A program made the translations under genes and the position numbers. A stretch of 64,000 nt of DNA, from positions 21,469,817-21,533,816 of the forward strand of contig JBCNJP010000008.1 in the NCBI GenBank assembly GCA_039602395.1, in the 5' to 3' direction. Source of the DNA: Deinandra increscens subsp. villosa (Eukaryota > Streptophyta > Magnoliopsida > Asterales > Asteraceae). Position 1 is the first letter of the stretch. The number at the start of each line of letters is the position of its first letter. This document shows positions 10,437-21,700 of this stretch, one piece after another. The notes under the pieces are model-generated. The model was not told the origin of the DNA. It made no database searches and was given only the letters and a program-made list of their open reading frames with translations.

Positions 10437-11179
10437 TAAGGGATTGTTTGGTTGAATTTGTTTTATTAGGTGCTGGAAGAATAAGTGTCCGGATGAATAA
10501 GAGATTCTGAATCAGTAAGTGATAGGACCTGTTTGGTTGGATCTCTAAATGAGATGTCTGATTCTAATATTTTTTTTCATTTAACTTTTCCCACATTGGT
10601 GTGGGAACAAAAAAATAGTTAGTTTATATATGCAAACTTTTATAACATATTAAGTTCTAATGTTAGGTTTTACTCCGGCATCTACCCACGCGCAAGGGGG
10701 GTGCAGATTTGGTTGAAAACCCTCGAAAACAATGCGATGTCCGCGCGACTTGTGGCCACGAATGTAGCTCCGAAAAAACGGGTCTCGTGCGAGCAAGTTT
10801 TTGTTAACGTGGGTTGGGTTTTTTTTCTTTTTCTTTGTAGCAACCCTCAGTCAGGGCCTCCGTTTCGTTCGTTTAGGCTGGGTTTTCTTTCTCGTCACGT
10901 AGTCCCAACCCTCAGCAGTCGTTCCTTCTCGTTGGGCTAGGTTTTCTTTCTCGTCACGCAGCCCCATCCCTCAGTAGTCGTTCCTTCTCGTTTCATCCAC
11001 CACCATGTCCTCCAGACATTCATTTTGGTTCGTTCAGCTAGCTTCAACCCCCTTGATCGGCCAGACAAAAAACACTTTTTCGGTCAGACGATTCCGGTGA
11101 ACCAAACACTTTTGAACCAGCCATTTGTCTGGATCGGTCAGATCCAGAGGCTGGTTCAGCCAACCAAACAACCCCTAAC
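10437..11179. mobile_element. Possible non-autonomous TIR DNA transposon (hAT-like ends)
   Basis: The 18-mer at 10437-10454 and the reverse complement of 11162-11179 agree at 16 of 18 positions (core TTGTTTGGTTG). Ends of this TGTTTGGTT kind are common in plant hAT-type non-autonomous elements. The 743-bp interior has no transposase. I could not find a convincing 8-bp target duplication, so the boundaries remain uncertain. Confidence 0.35.
10876..10993. repeat. Tandem repeat, 2 x 59 bp
   Basis: 10876-10934 and 10935-10993 share the pattern GGTTTTCTTTCTCGTCACG with a few substitutions. It lies in pyrimidine-rich sequence; no role is apparent. Confidence 0.75.
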
Positions 11180-11309
11180 TCTTCATCCTGAAACTCTACT
11201 TCATCTGGTTCTATTCTTCTTCTTCTTTACTGATCGAAGAACTCAAATTTATACTGTTTAATTAACTATAAATCATCTCAGTCCACCACGGCAATCAAAG
11301 ACTTGTCTC

Positions 11310-11841
11310 AAAATGTCAACATACTAACATAACACAAGATTACATCATGTAAGAACACAAATATGAGTAAAATGGAGCTCTACTATCGTATTAACTAATT
11401 CAGTGAAAATGTATGTGAAAATGACAAATTAGAGTATATACATAAAGTGTATGAATAAAATGGGAACAAGTCAATGAATCCGGATCAACTCTTCTTCTTG
11501 AGGAAATCTAGTTCATCTGGTTCTGTTCTTCTTCACCATTGAAGTTCATCCGGTTCCCATCTTGTTCTTCTTGTCTGCAATATCTACTAAGCAAAATGCC
11601 AACATACTAACATAACATAAGAGTATATACTTCATGTAAGAACATAGTTATGAGTAAAATGGAGATCTGCTATGATTCATTGAAAATGTATGTTAATATG
11701 AAAAAGTAGCGTATATACACAAGCTGTATGAATAAAACTGGAACAACTTATGTTAAAATAAAAAAAACAGAATAAATACTATCGTATCCGGATCAACTCT
11801 TCTTCCAGCCAAGTTCATCCGGTTCCCATCTTGTTTTTCCT
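11310..11841. repeat. Diverged tandem duplication, period about 283 bp, of a gene's 3' end
   Basis: 11310-11592 and 11593-11841 share long blocks (AACATACTAACATAACA, ATCCGGATCAACTCTTCTTC, TCATCCGGTTCCCATCTTG) with many differences and an indel. In minus-strand reading each copy includes a short coding tail ending Asn-Lys-Met-Gly-Thr-Gly-stop, so the duplicated block is the last exon and 3' flank of the gene fragment at 11815-12102. Confidence 0.7.
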
Positions 11842-12102
11842 TTCAGCATGGACATCTGTGTATTCATCATCATCATTTGAAGATCTTTTTCCCTTCTTAG
11901 CCATTGTCTTCCTTCTCTTGGAAGGACCAGGTTTGTGCAGAAGGGATTCAGGTTTGGTGGGTGGTTTTTGTAGTGATTTGGGTGGAGATGAGGGTGCAGG
12001 GGTTGGTTTTTGTATTTGAGGAGTGAGTGGTTTGTTTAGGTGAGGATATGCAGATGAAGGGTATGAGTAACTGTAGGTGGTAGTACAATGGGTGTAAAGT
12101 TG
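11815..12102 (-). pseudogene. 3' end of an unidentified gene, cut by the LTR element at 12103
   Basis: An open minus-strand frame of 96 codons including the stop runs from the LTR edge to TGA at 11815-11817. It is rich in Pro, Lys and Ser, with Tyr/Ser repeats at its N-terminal side, then Pro/Lys-rich sequence, then a basic block (SKRRKTMAKKGKR) that could be a nuclear localisation signal, then an acidic SNDDDEY stretch. No start codon or conserved domain is present. The upstream part was presumably separated by the insertion at 12103. I do not recognise the family. Coding status is inferred from the biased, low-complexity but sensible composition. Confidence 0.4.
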
Positions 12103-12471
12103 TGTTATAGCATATTCATATGCTACGTTGTGTCTCGTGTATTGTATCTAGACTAGAGCCTCTTTGTGAGTCATATAGTCAACATACCAAGATGGCCGTA
12201 CCATATGGTCCGTCGTACCAAGTGGTACGGGCGTACCAACTGGTCCGCAAGGTGGTACGCCAGCCAGTATGTAAGTGACTATAAATAGTTCGTGTTAGAG
12301 AGATTTAAGAACTTCTGTCATTTCCAATACTCTTAACTGTGTGTGTTCTTGAGTGTTTCTCTTTCTACATTGTAATCTCTCTAAGTGAATCAATAAAGGA
12401 AAGCTTTATTTACATCTATGTTCACTGATTAACCGAATCATGCAATAGTAAGATCCATTCTGTGGTTTACA
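12103..12471 (+). repeat. 5' LTR of a SIRE-like Ty1/copia element
   Basis: 369 bp beginning TGTTATAGC and ending TTTACA, two bases before a PBS. TATAAATA lies at 12280-12287 and a polyadenylation-type AATAAA at 12392-12397. It resembles in layout, though not in exact sequence, the LTR of the minus-strand element at 55634-55959. No second copy of this LTR was found in the window. Confidence 0.75.
12197..12260. promoter_or_regulatory. Cluster of palindromic GTACC/GGTAC words in the LTR
   Basis: Three inverted pairs, ACCATATGGT, ACCAAGTGGT and ACCAACTGGT, follow one another within about 50 bp, each with flanking CG-containing bases and each containing an E-box type CANNTG. They lie 20-85 bp upstream of the TATA box. 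Binding by a bHLH or other dimeric factor is a guess. Confidence 0.5.
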
Positions 12472-12473
12472 AG

Positions 12474-12485
12474 TGGTATCAGAGC
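12474..12485 (+). other. Primer-binding site (initiator tRNA-Met)
   Basis: TGGTATCAGAGC, two bases after the LTR end at 12471. Confidence 0.9.
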
Positions 12486-12698
12486 AATCTAGGTTGCTCT
12501 ACTACTTTGATTTGGTCCAATTCGAGATTCCTAGAAAGAGAAAGTTGGGTTTTGATCGTTTTTCATCGATTTTTCTCAATTCTAAGCGATTCAAAGGTCA
12601 AAAATGATTTCTAAGTGTTCCTAGAGTGTTTTCGCACCTTACTATTGCATATTTCAGCTCAAAATGTCCAAAATTCAGAAAATCATTGGATTTCAGCG

Positions 12699-12995
12699 TG
12701 GTACACCGTTGGTACGCTCGAAGAACAGCTGGTACACCTTTGGTACGTTCTGTGGTACGCAAGGCAATCTTCAAAGATTCTGGTACGTTGGTTTTGGGTA
12801 TGCAAGGCAATCTTCAACCGTGGTACGCGATGGTTACTGATTGGTACGCTGACGGTTACGTCGTACCAAACTAGTACACTGAGGGTGGTCTGGTACGCTG
12901 AAATCATCTGGTCCGCGACTAGTACGCTGATTTGGTTTGATCCGCTGATTTGGTCTGGTACGTAAATTGGTACGTAAGAAGGTTTTGGTACGCTG
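12699..12995 (+). repeat. Cluster of about 17 GGTACGC-type words in the leader
   Basis: Words of the form TTGGTACGCTG, CTGGTCCGC and TGATCCGCTG recur about every 10-25 bp between PBS and gag. The same words are in the LTR at 12197-12260. Spacers differ, so this is not a tandem satellite. One spacer, GCAAGGCAATCTTCAA, itself occurs twice. Confidence 0.8.
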
Positions 12996-13201
12996 GCAGA
13001 AAAGTGGTCTTCACTAAAACTGACGTAACTTGAGAACCATTAAGAGTTACGGGAGCTAATACAAGCCAAAAAGTTCATCTCGATGAGATCTATACTTTTA
13101 CTGGCCTAGCGGCCAGTATCCTCCAATTTGACCCCCAAAATCCGCTTGGAAGACCTCCGTTTTTTAGTTCAAAGTGTTGAAATTCGATTTTTAACTTCAA
13201 G

Positions 13202-15005
13202 ATGAGTGATTTTCAAGCGTTTTCAGCTATGCAAACCTCGATGCAAGACATGATGAACTATATAATGAAATCGGAACAACTCAGAAAGTTCCTAAATTAC
13301 TTCGATTGGAAGATTATCATAACTGGAAGAAAAGATTTGAATCTTACATATACTCACAATTGATGTTGATTGTTGGATTCCGATTGAAAAACAATATGAG
13401 TATCCGTTGATTGCTAATACTTTACCAAAATCGATAAGTGATTTTTAGCCTGAAGAAAAGAAGGTATTTGTAAGAGAAAAGAAAACTTATAGTTTTCTCA
13501 CGATGGCATTACCCAAAGATTTGATGCATCAGTTTAAGAATTTTCCAACTTCGAAACAATTATGGGATGCTATTAAAGAAAGATGTGAGGGTAATAATCA
13601 GTACAAAACACTCGAAAGAAAGTTTTAAAGAAAGAGTTTGATAATTTTGGGCTTTGTAAGAATGAGAAGATCACAGATTTGATTGTAAGGTTTTCACATT
13701 TAGTCAATGAACTTGACATTGTAGGTGTTAAGAAAGAAAATGATAAAGGAGAAATTTCTGGAAGCTCTACCCGAAAAATGGGAGAATTTTGTGATGATGC
13801 TGTCTAATGATCCAAACTACTTAAGTTGGACATTCAATCAGCTGATAAGCAAATTACAAGCTCGGGAAATGGAATTACTTGTGGAAAAGTCAGCAACTCC
13901 ATCTGTTCAGAATCCTGGGGTATATTTTAGAGAGAACTCTGCTACTGTGCATGCTAAAACAAAATCACATTCTATTTCAAGCAATAATCCATCGTTAACA
14001 GCATTTCTTGTTGGTAAGTCTGAGAAAATAGGTTATTCTTCGGTTTGCAGTTTTACTATTTCTGATAGGTCATCAAGCAAATCTACTTCTAATCAAACAA
14101 CCGAAGATCTAGCTGCATTGATATCTGCTTTCATATCATCTTCTTCTGGCTCTATATTTGGTTAAATTAGTGAAACTGGTTTGTATCCGACTAATATAAA
14201 TCAGTTGGATGAAGATCAATTGAATAAACTAGATCTGGAATGGTAGTTTGCTATGGTAGTGGAGAGAGGAAGGAGATTCATGAAGAAACATGGCAAGACA
14301 TCTATTTTTCAGGGAGGAAAACTTGGTCTGGCTAAGTCGAAACTTAAATGTTTCAAATGTTCCAACTTTGGACATTTTGCTCGAGAATGCAAGCAATCTT
14401 CTTCTAAACCAAGTACTTCAGATAATCATGACCATAATAAAGATGAAAAAGCACTGGTGTCCACGGAAGGATATGATTGGGCTAAGGATTTTCCAGATGA
14501 ATCTGCATTTTTCGTTCATTCTCTAGAAAATTATGCATTAATGGCTACTGTGCAAGTTGAATCAAGTGATTCTGAATCTCAAACAAGTACATTTGAAACA
14601 AGTGATTCTGAAGTTAGTGGATATGAGTCAACATGTGAATTTTATGCTCAAAAAGAAAGAAATATTCGAGAATTGATTTCTGAAAAGAAAGGGTTGATTG
14701 TTGAAAATGAGAAGAAAGAAGCAGAGATAGAAGGTTACAAAAGAAAGTGTGAGGTTTTTGATGAGATTTTCAAAGCTAAAGCAATGTTGGAACAAGAAAA
14801 GAAGGTGTTGATAGAAGAGGTTTTAGAGCTAAAGCAAGATTGTATGACATGGTCAATGTCAATAAAGAACACAACTTACAGTTACAAAATGAAAATGTTG
14901 AGTCAGTTACAAAGGTTGAAAAATGGGAGTTTAAAGCAACAGATGCTATTGGAGATTTTGATGCCTTGTATAAGAAATCCAAAGCAAGAGTGGAATCACT
15001 TCTGA
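13202..15005 (+). pseudogene. gag: gag of SIRE-like copia element, first part, broken
   Basis: Starts at an ATG at 13202 with a Met/Gln-rich N-terminus, then shifts frame near 13270. The UBN2/Gag-like domain is recognisable in pieces (LEDYHNWKKRFESY type sequence about 13300, LWDAIKERCEGN about 13560, FLEALPEKWENFV about 13750). In-frame stops or shifts occur near 13450, 13628 and 14163. The frame from 14253 holds a CCHC knuckle (CFKCSNFGHFAREC, about 14349-14390), then a Glu/Lys-rich coiled coil. The gag is interrupted at 15005 by the gypsy insertion and continues at 28652. It cannot encode a functional capsid as it stands. Confidence 0.85.
15001..15005. repeat. Target site duplication TCTGA, left
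   Basis: TCTGA precedes the element start TGTCACACC at 15006 and is repeated right after the element end at 28652-28656. Confidence 0.95.
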
Positions 15006-18000
15006 TGTCACACCCTGTAAAATTTGTGTCGGGATGTGAACCAGCGTTATCACAGTCAAGGTCAAGAACGTACTCTGGATGATTCAACAACTAGAGCCGT
15101 TTGGAAGTTGATAATTGTTTGGAGTAAATTGGAGTTTTCAAATCATTACGCAGCGGAATTTAAGTAATGAGTTACACAAATTGTTTTAAGTTTCACAAAA
15201 CAGTAGTTTTCAAAAGATTTTTGAGACATGACATCGTCAGATGTTATGCCAAGAAAATCTCCAACGGCTACAATCCTACTCCAGAATTTATTGAAAGATC
15301 CTAAGTGCAACAGTCATCAAAGCAGGTCCAGATAGGTAACAGCAGAAATGTTAAGCACCTGAGAATTCACATAAGAAAACGGTCAACAAATAATGTTGTT
15401 GGTGAGTCACACAGGTTTAAAGTAGCTAGCTTTGAAAAGTATACAAAAGTTGTTATGAAAGTTTGTTTATGCTATTCTTTGACAAAATCAGATAAGACTT
15501 GTTGAAATGTTACCATATACCCTGAATTCCGAAACTGACTGATTACCCACTCTTGGCATCTTTGTCCAGCGGATACCGCAAAGTAAGATATAACAATTTG
15601 TACCCTTTGACTAATAAAACGGAGTCATGATTGGAGCGACCAAATCAGAGCAGGGGCGTTAACCCAATAGATCTATTCAAACGTTACCGTTTCATATGAT
15701 AATTAATCGGATTCAGTTAATAGTGGGGTTTGGTTATAACATGAATAAACATGAAATAAAAGGTGTGGACGGCCGAAAGGCACATGTAACAGATAGGTTA
15801 ACAAGGTCTAATTGTCTAGCATAGTAAAAGTAATATGAATTCTCCCCCAAGTAATTGAAAACAGTTAAAGAGAAAAGGGGCCGTGAAAAACTCACATGAT
15901 TCAGTGATGGAAATCGGTAGCACGATCAATGAAAATGCAAGCCTAGATAATTATAAGACGTGCAATATAATAAGTAATTGGGTTGACAATAATGTCACTC
16001 CAATTAGGTAGGTCAAGTCTTGACGTCATGGTAGCCTTAAGGTTAAGTGATTTGAAAATCAAAGTAAGTGTATCCGGTTAAGTATTTATTTGGAAATAAT
16101 GCAAAGTATATATTTTTAATTAAATAAAATATATAAAAATTCCCAAATAATAATTAAAGATGGTAAATATTTATGTAAATAAATATTAAGTCAAAATGAG
16201 GGTTTTCATATGAGAAATTGGTTATTTTGACTATGTAGTTGAAAACCGGGCGATTTCACGGTAACCGCCGATTATACGATATTTATCCGTTTAAGCTAGA
16301 AATCAACCAAACATGATAAAATATGATTAGTTTCTGTCCAAAATGTCTATATAAATATTTCAAGTGTCGGTTTGCACTAGTTTGTCGGTTTTGTGTATTT
16401 AGTGTCGGTTTTGCCGTTTTGGTTCCGTTTGCCCGTTTAATGACACCGTTAGGTTCATAAATTCACCATATATGTTTGTAAACATGTTTTTACCATTAAA
16501 ATGACCCTATAAGTTCATTTGGACCAGATTTGGGTTTTGTTACAAAAATGGAGTTTCCGGGTTCGTCGGGTGTCGGTTTTAGTCCCGGTTTGTGCCCAAA
16601 TTTAAGTAATTTATAAAGGGATCTTTTGGCTATGTCCTAGGTTCACTTTAACCATCATAACCTACTGTTAAAATGTCAAAAGTTTCTGGTCTAAACGGAT
16701 CTCTAGTGAAAAGCACTTTTTAGGGTTTTTAAGGTGTACTTTTGCATGTAAAAGGTAGCTATGGTGAGTTTAAACACTAGTAATCTTTTCTAAAGTTTAA
16801 GATATCATGTCTTGGCCATATTTTCAGTTTAAATACGTGTCATAGGCATTAGGGGTCCAAAGTTGCAAGATCTACACATATTACATGATAAATACAAGTT
16901 TAATGACTAAAAATGCAAACTAGGCAAATACTTGTGTAAAAGTCTAACCAAACTAATTCTTGAACATAATAATACAAGTAAATACTATCATGAGTTTCTA
17001 GTGGCAAGATACATGGTGAAACATGAAGTTAAATACAAGTAAGTAGACTTTTATAGTTCAAAATGGTGTTTAGACAACAATGGGAGTCAAGACTTGCTAA
17101 TGGAGTGTTCTAGTTAAACATAGGAACTAAGAATACTTGTCAAGGCAAGATTTAACTAGAAGGAATGAAGATGAAACCTTGTTAGAGGATGGAGATGGCC
17201 GAAAATGATGATGATGATGATTATCCTTGAGTGTTCTTGCTTCCTAGTACCAAGAATCATCCATAGAATGAGAGATTGAGTAGAAAATTTAGAGAGAGAG
17301 TAGAGAGAGAGAGGGACTTACGGGTTTGGATAGGAGAGAGAGCAAGGAGAGAAGTTCTTGAGTTGTGGAAGTAACAAATGAATGTTAAGGTTTGTAAAAG
17401 GTGTTTATGTATGATAGTTAAATGAGAAAGGGAGGGTGTTTGGTTGTGTTTCGGTTCACACAAAACCGAGAGAGAGAGAGAGGAGACGGGTTAGGGAGAG
17501 AGAGATGGAAAGAAATGAGTCTTTGTGTCTTGGTTTGGGATAAATATCTAGTAAAGTAGGAGGTTAAATAAAATATAAGTGTAATGTGTGTGTGTGTTGT
17601 ATATGAGCCGAGAAAAGAAGAAAAAGGAGCCGGGTTCGAGTCTCTCTCGAACCGGTTCACTAGGCCACACACAAGGGAGGTTCAAGGGGTTGAATACTTA
17701 GGATAAATGGTGTGTTTCTTGTAGTAATAGTGCAGAATTTTTGAGAGGGAGAGTGAAGTGTGAATTGGAGGGAAACTATGGACCAAAGGATATTAGATTT
17801 GTTGTCATAGGAGACAACTTTGGTCTATAGGTGTTAAAGGTGGGTGTAGAGTGCAAGGATGTTGTCTACCTTTGATTTGAATGGCATAAAGAGGTCAACT
17901 AGAAGTAAGCTTCAAGTAACTAGCAATTGAATGGGAAAGGTGATGGTTGGGTGTTGATCTCGGCCGAATAAAGGGGAAAGGTCACGGGTTCGACCCCGTG

Positions 18001-18746
18001 GCCAACCGGTTCGTGAAGAGGAGGAAGGGGGACAAGGGACGGGTTAGATATACGTAGAGGAACGAGAGAAAATCAATAAACGAATCGAGTGTAACGAGTG
18101 TTTTATAAAAACAATTATTCACGACGTTTAAAAATAATAAAGTGATGACTTATGTGAACTAAAATAATATAAGGGTTTATATCTTGAAAACTTACGTTGC
18201 ATGTATATATATATATAACATGCATGCAAAAGATATTTGTCGTGAGCGTTAATAAAGCTTTATGGATCGTTTTGAACGTAAAATATATTGAGGTTTACGT
18301 AAGGAATGGATCACAAGTCTCGTTTTGTTGTCATTGTCTAAACACATCGTCATTTTATGTGAAATAGTTTCTGTAAGTCATAAATTGATAAAGGTGATCA
18401 AAGTTTATAATTGAATCGAATGTATATGGTAATGATTAATAATAATTCATCCAAAGATGATGGAATAATGTTTAACGTTTACCACGCAGTTTGGTAATAT
18501 TGATAAATGGATTCGGTTAGTCGCTTTATTATCATTGAAATTCCAGCGACCATTCCGTGCAAAGAAATCATCATGTTCAATTATTGTTTACAACATGGAT
18601 CAAGGCTACGTCAAGACTATATTCCTATTGATAATAAATGTAATTATGATAAAATTGGCACGTTGCAAGTAAACAGTTACGTAACACAGTTAACACATAA
18701 GTATATATTATTGTTTTAAGTCCTTGGAAACTTACGGGTTGTTACA
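15006..18746 (-). repeat. 3' LTR of the gypsy element
   Basis: 3741 bp; in element orientation it starts TGTAACAACCCG and ends GGGTGTGACA. It contains (GA)n runs near 17290-17315 and 17468-17482 and a (TG)n run near 17585-17596, where it differs slightly from the other LTR. Short ORFs inside (for example 17257-17672) are translations of these microsatellites and I do not call them. A GGGTTCGACCCC box near 17988 resembles a tRNA B box but has no tRNA around it. Confidence 0.93.
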
Positions 18747-18755
18747 TCCTCCCCT
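18747..18755 (-). other. Polypurine tract of the gypsy element
   Basis: On the minus strand AGGGGAGGA directly precedes the 3' LTR; it primes plus-strand synthesis in this class of element. Confidence 0.85.
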
Positions 18756-18797
18756 AGTTGGGAGAATTTCGTCCCGAAATTCAGCTTGTCATCATGG

Positions 18798-21700
18798 CTA
18801 AGCGGCTGCTACAGGAAAGAGGTGGGGATACTTGGCGCGAAACTGGTCTTCGCGTTCCCATGTGAATTCAGAACCACGGCGGGAGTTCCAACGAACTTTA
18901 ACGAGAGGTATTCGACTACGCTTTAATTTCTTAACGGCGCGGTCTACAATCTCAGCAGGTTCTTCAACGAATTGTAGCGTTTCATCCAAGTGTATCTCAT
19001 CGAGGGGAGCGGTAAGGTCTTCTTCGGCAAGGCACTTCTTCAGATTACTGACGTGAAATACGTTGTGAACGTTACTAAGCTCGGGCGGCAGAAGTAATCG
19101 GTACGCGACAGGTCCTACTGTTTCAATGATTTCGAATGGACCAATGTAGCGAGGATTTAACTTGCCACGTTTGCCAAAACGTATGACACCTTTCCACGGG
19201 GATACTTTCAGTAACACTTTATCGCCTTTCGCGAAGGATAAGGGTTTACGACGGTTATCAGCATATGACTTCTGGCGATCACGGGCGGCTTTCAAGCGGT
19301 CACGAATTTGAGTGATTCTCTCGGTGGTTTCAATCACGACTTCTGGGCCTGTCAGTTGGCTGTCACCAACTTCGAACCAACAGATAGGTGATCGGCACTT
19401 TCTTCCGTACAATGCCTCAAAAGGTGCACACTGGATGCTAGTGTGGTAACTGTTGTTGTACGAGAATTCGCACAATGGCAGATGTTCATCCCAGTTGTTA
19501 CCAAAATCAATAACACAGGCACGCAACATATCTTCGAGAGTTTGAATCGTTCGTTCGCTTTGACCGTCAGTTTGCGGATGGTAAGCCGTACTCATATCGA
19601 GGCGAGTACCAATGGCTTTGTTCAAAGATCTCCAGAAGTGAGAGGTAAAACGACCATCTCTGTCGGATATGATAGAAATCGGGGCTCCATGTCGAGAGAA
19701 TATTTCCTTCATGTACATCTTCGTTAGATGCTCTACAGAATCTTTCTCCTTCATGGCGAGGAAATGAGCAGATTTTGTCAAACGGTCGACAATTACCCAA
19801 ATGGAATCGTTACCCTTGCGGCTCTTGGGTAACTTGGTGATAAAGTCCATGGCAATGCATTCCCATTTCCACTCGGGGATGATGGGTTGGACGAGTAATC
19901 CGGAAGGTTTCTGATGCTCGGCCTTAACTTTGGCGCAAGTTAAGCATTTACCAATGTACTTAGCGATTTCCGCTTTCATGTTCGGCCACCAATATAGCAT
20001 ACGCAGGTCGTGGTACATCTTATCGGCTCCGGGATGAATGGAATATCGGGTTTTATGGGCCTCGTCAAGAACTAGGCTCTTGAGATCTCCATAGACGGGT
20101 ATCCACAGACGATTAACGAAATATCGCAATCCATCAGGCTTGGTTTCAAGGTGTTGCTCCATGCCACGGAGACTTTCGTCTCGGATGTTTTCGTCTTTCA
20201 AAGCTTCAGTTTGGGCTGCCAAAACCTGAGTGGCGAGCCCGGTATGAATGGTCATGGCAAGAGATTTGACACGAAGGGGTTTGACACGTTCCTTCCTGCT
20301 CAAGGCATCGGCAACGACGTTAGCCTTTCCAGGGTGGTACAGGATTTTACAGTCATAGTCGCTGAGCAGTTCAATCCATCGGCGTTGTCTCATGTTCAAC
20401 TCCTTCTGATCTAAGATGTGTTGAAGACTCTTGTGGTCGGTATAAACCTTACATTCAGTACCGTAGAGATAGTGTCTCCAAATCTTAAGGGCGAAGACGA
20501 CGGCTCCGAGTTCCAAATCGTGAGTAGTGTAATTCTTCTCGTGAACTTTTAGCTGTCGCGAAGCGTAAGCAATGACCTTGTCTCGTTGCATTAAGACACA
20601 GCCTAAACCTTGATGTGAGGCATCGCAGTAAACACAGAAATCTTCACATCCTTCTGGTAAGGACAGTATGGGCGCGTCACACAGCTTTTGCTTAAGTGTC
20701 TGGAAAGCTTGCTCGGCTTTGTGGTCCCACACGAATTTCTTGTCCTTTTGCGTTAAGGCGGTCAATGGTTGGGCTATTCTGGAGAAGTTTTCGATAAATC
20801 TTCGGTAATAACCGGCGAGTCCAAGAAATTGCCGTATCTCGGAAGGGTTGGTAAGCGGACTCCAACTCTTGATAGCTTCAATTTTTGTAGGATCCACATG
20901 GATTCCAGCTGCGTTGATTACGTGGCCTAGGAAATGCACTTCTCGTAACCAGAATTCGCACTTTGAAAACTTGGCGTACAACTTCTCGTTCTTCAACAGC
21001 TCCAGAATAAGCTTCAGATGCTTCTCATGTTCGTCCTTGCTACGCGAATAGATCAAGATGTCGTCAATGAAAACGATAACGCATTTGTCGAGGTACGGTT
21101 TGCAGACACGATTCATCAAATCCATGAAGACGGCGGGCGCGTTGGTTAGTCCAAAGGGCATAACGAGGAATTCGTAGTGTCCATAGCGCATACGAAACGC
21201 AGTTTTCGCAATGTCTTCTTCACGAACTCTTAGTTGATGATATCCAGAACGAAGGTCGATTTTCGAATAGTAACTGGAACCTTGTAACTGATCGAACAGG
21301 TCGTCGATTCGAGGGAGTGGATATCGGTTCTTTACGGTAAGCTTATTCAGCTCGCGGTAATCGATACACATCCGGAAAGATCCATCCTTCTTTTTGACGA
21401 ATAGAACGGGAGCGCCCCAGGGAGAGAAACTGGGTCTGATAAAACCTTTGTCAAGGAGTTCTTGCAACTGATTTGACAATTCTTTCATTTCAGACGGGGC
21501 TAGACGATAAGGGGCTTTTGCAACGGGTGCAGCTCCGGGTACCAGATCAATGTGGAATTCTACTTGCCTAGTGGGTGGCAAGCCTGGAAGATCATCGGGA
21601 AAGACTTCAGGGTAGTCTCGTACGATGGGAACGTCCTTAAGTTTCTTCTCCTCGGGTTGGCTAGCGGTAATGTGAGCTAAGAGGGCAGGATATCCCTTGC

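Noticed and set aside
17257..17672. Minus-strand ORFs of 68-84 codons (also 27160-27577)
   Set aside because: They translate (GA)n and (TG)n microsatellites within the gypsy LTR; Ser/Leu/Thr-rich filler with no motif.
17980..18005. tRNA-like B box (GGGTTCGACCCC) suggesting a tRNA gene or SINE
   Set aside because: No A box, cloverleaf or SINE body around it; it occurs identically in both LTRs of the gypsy element.
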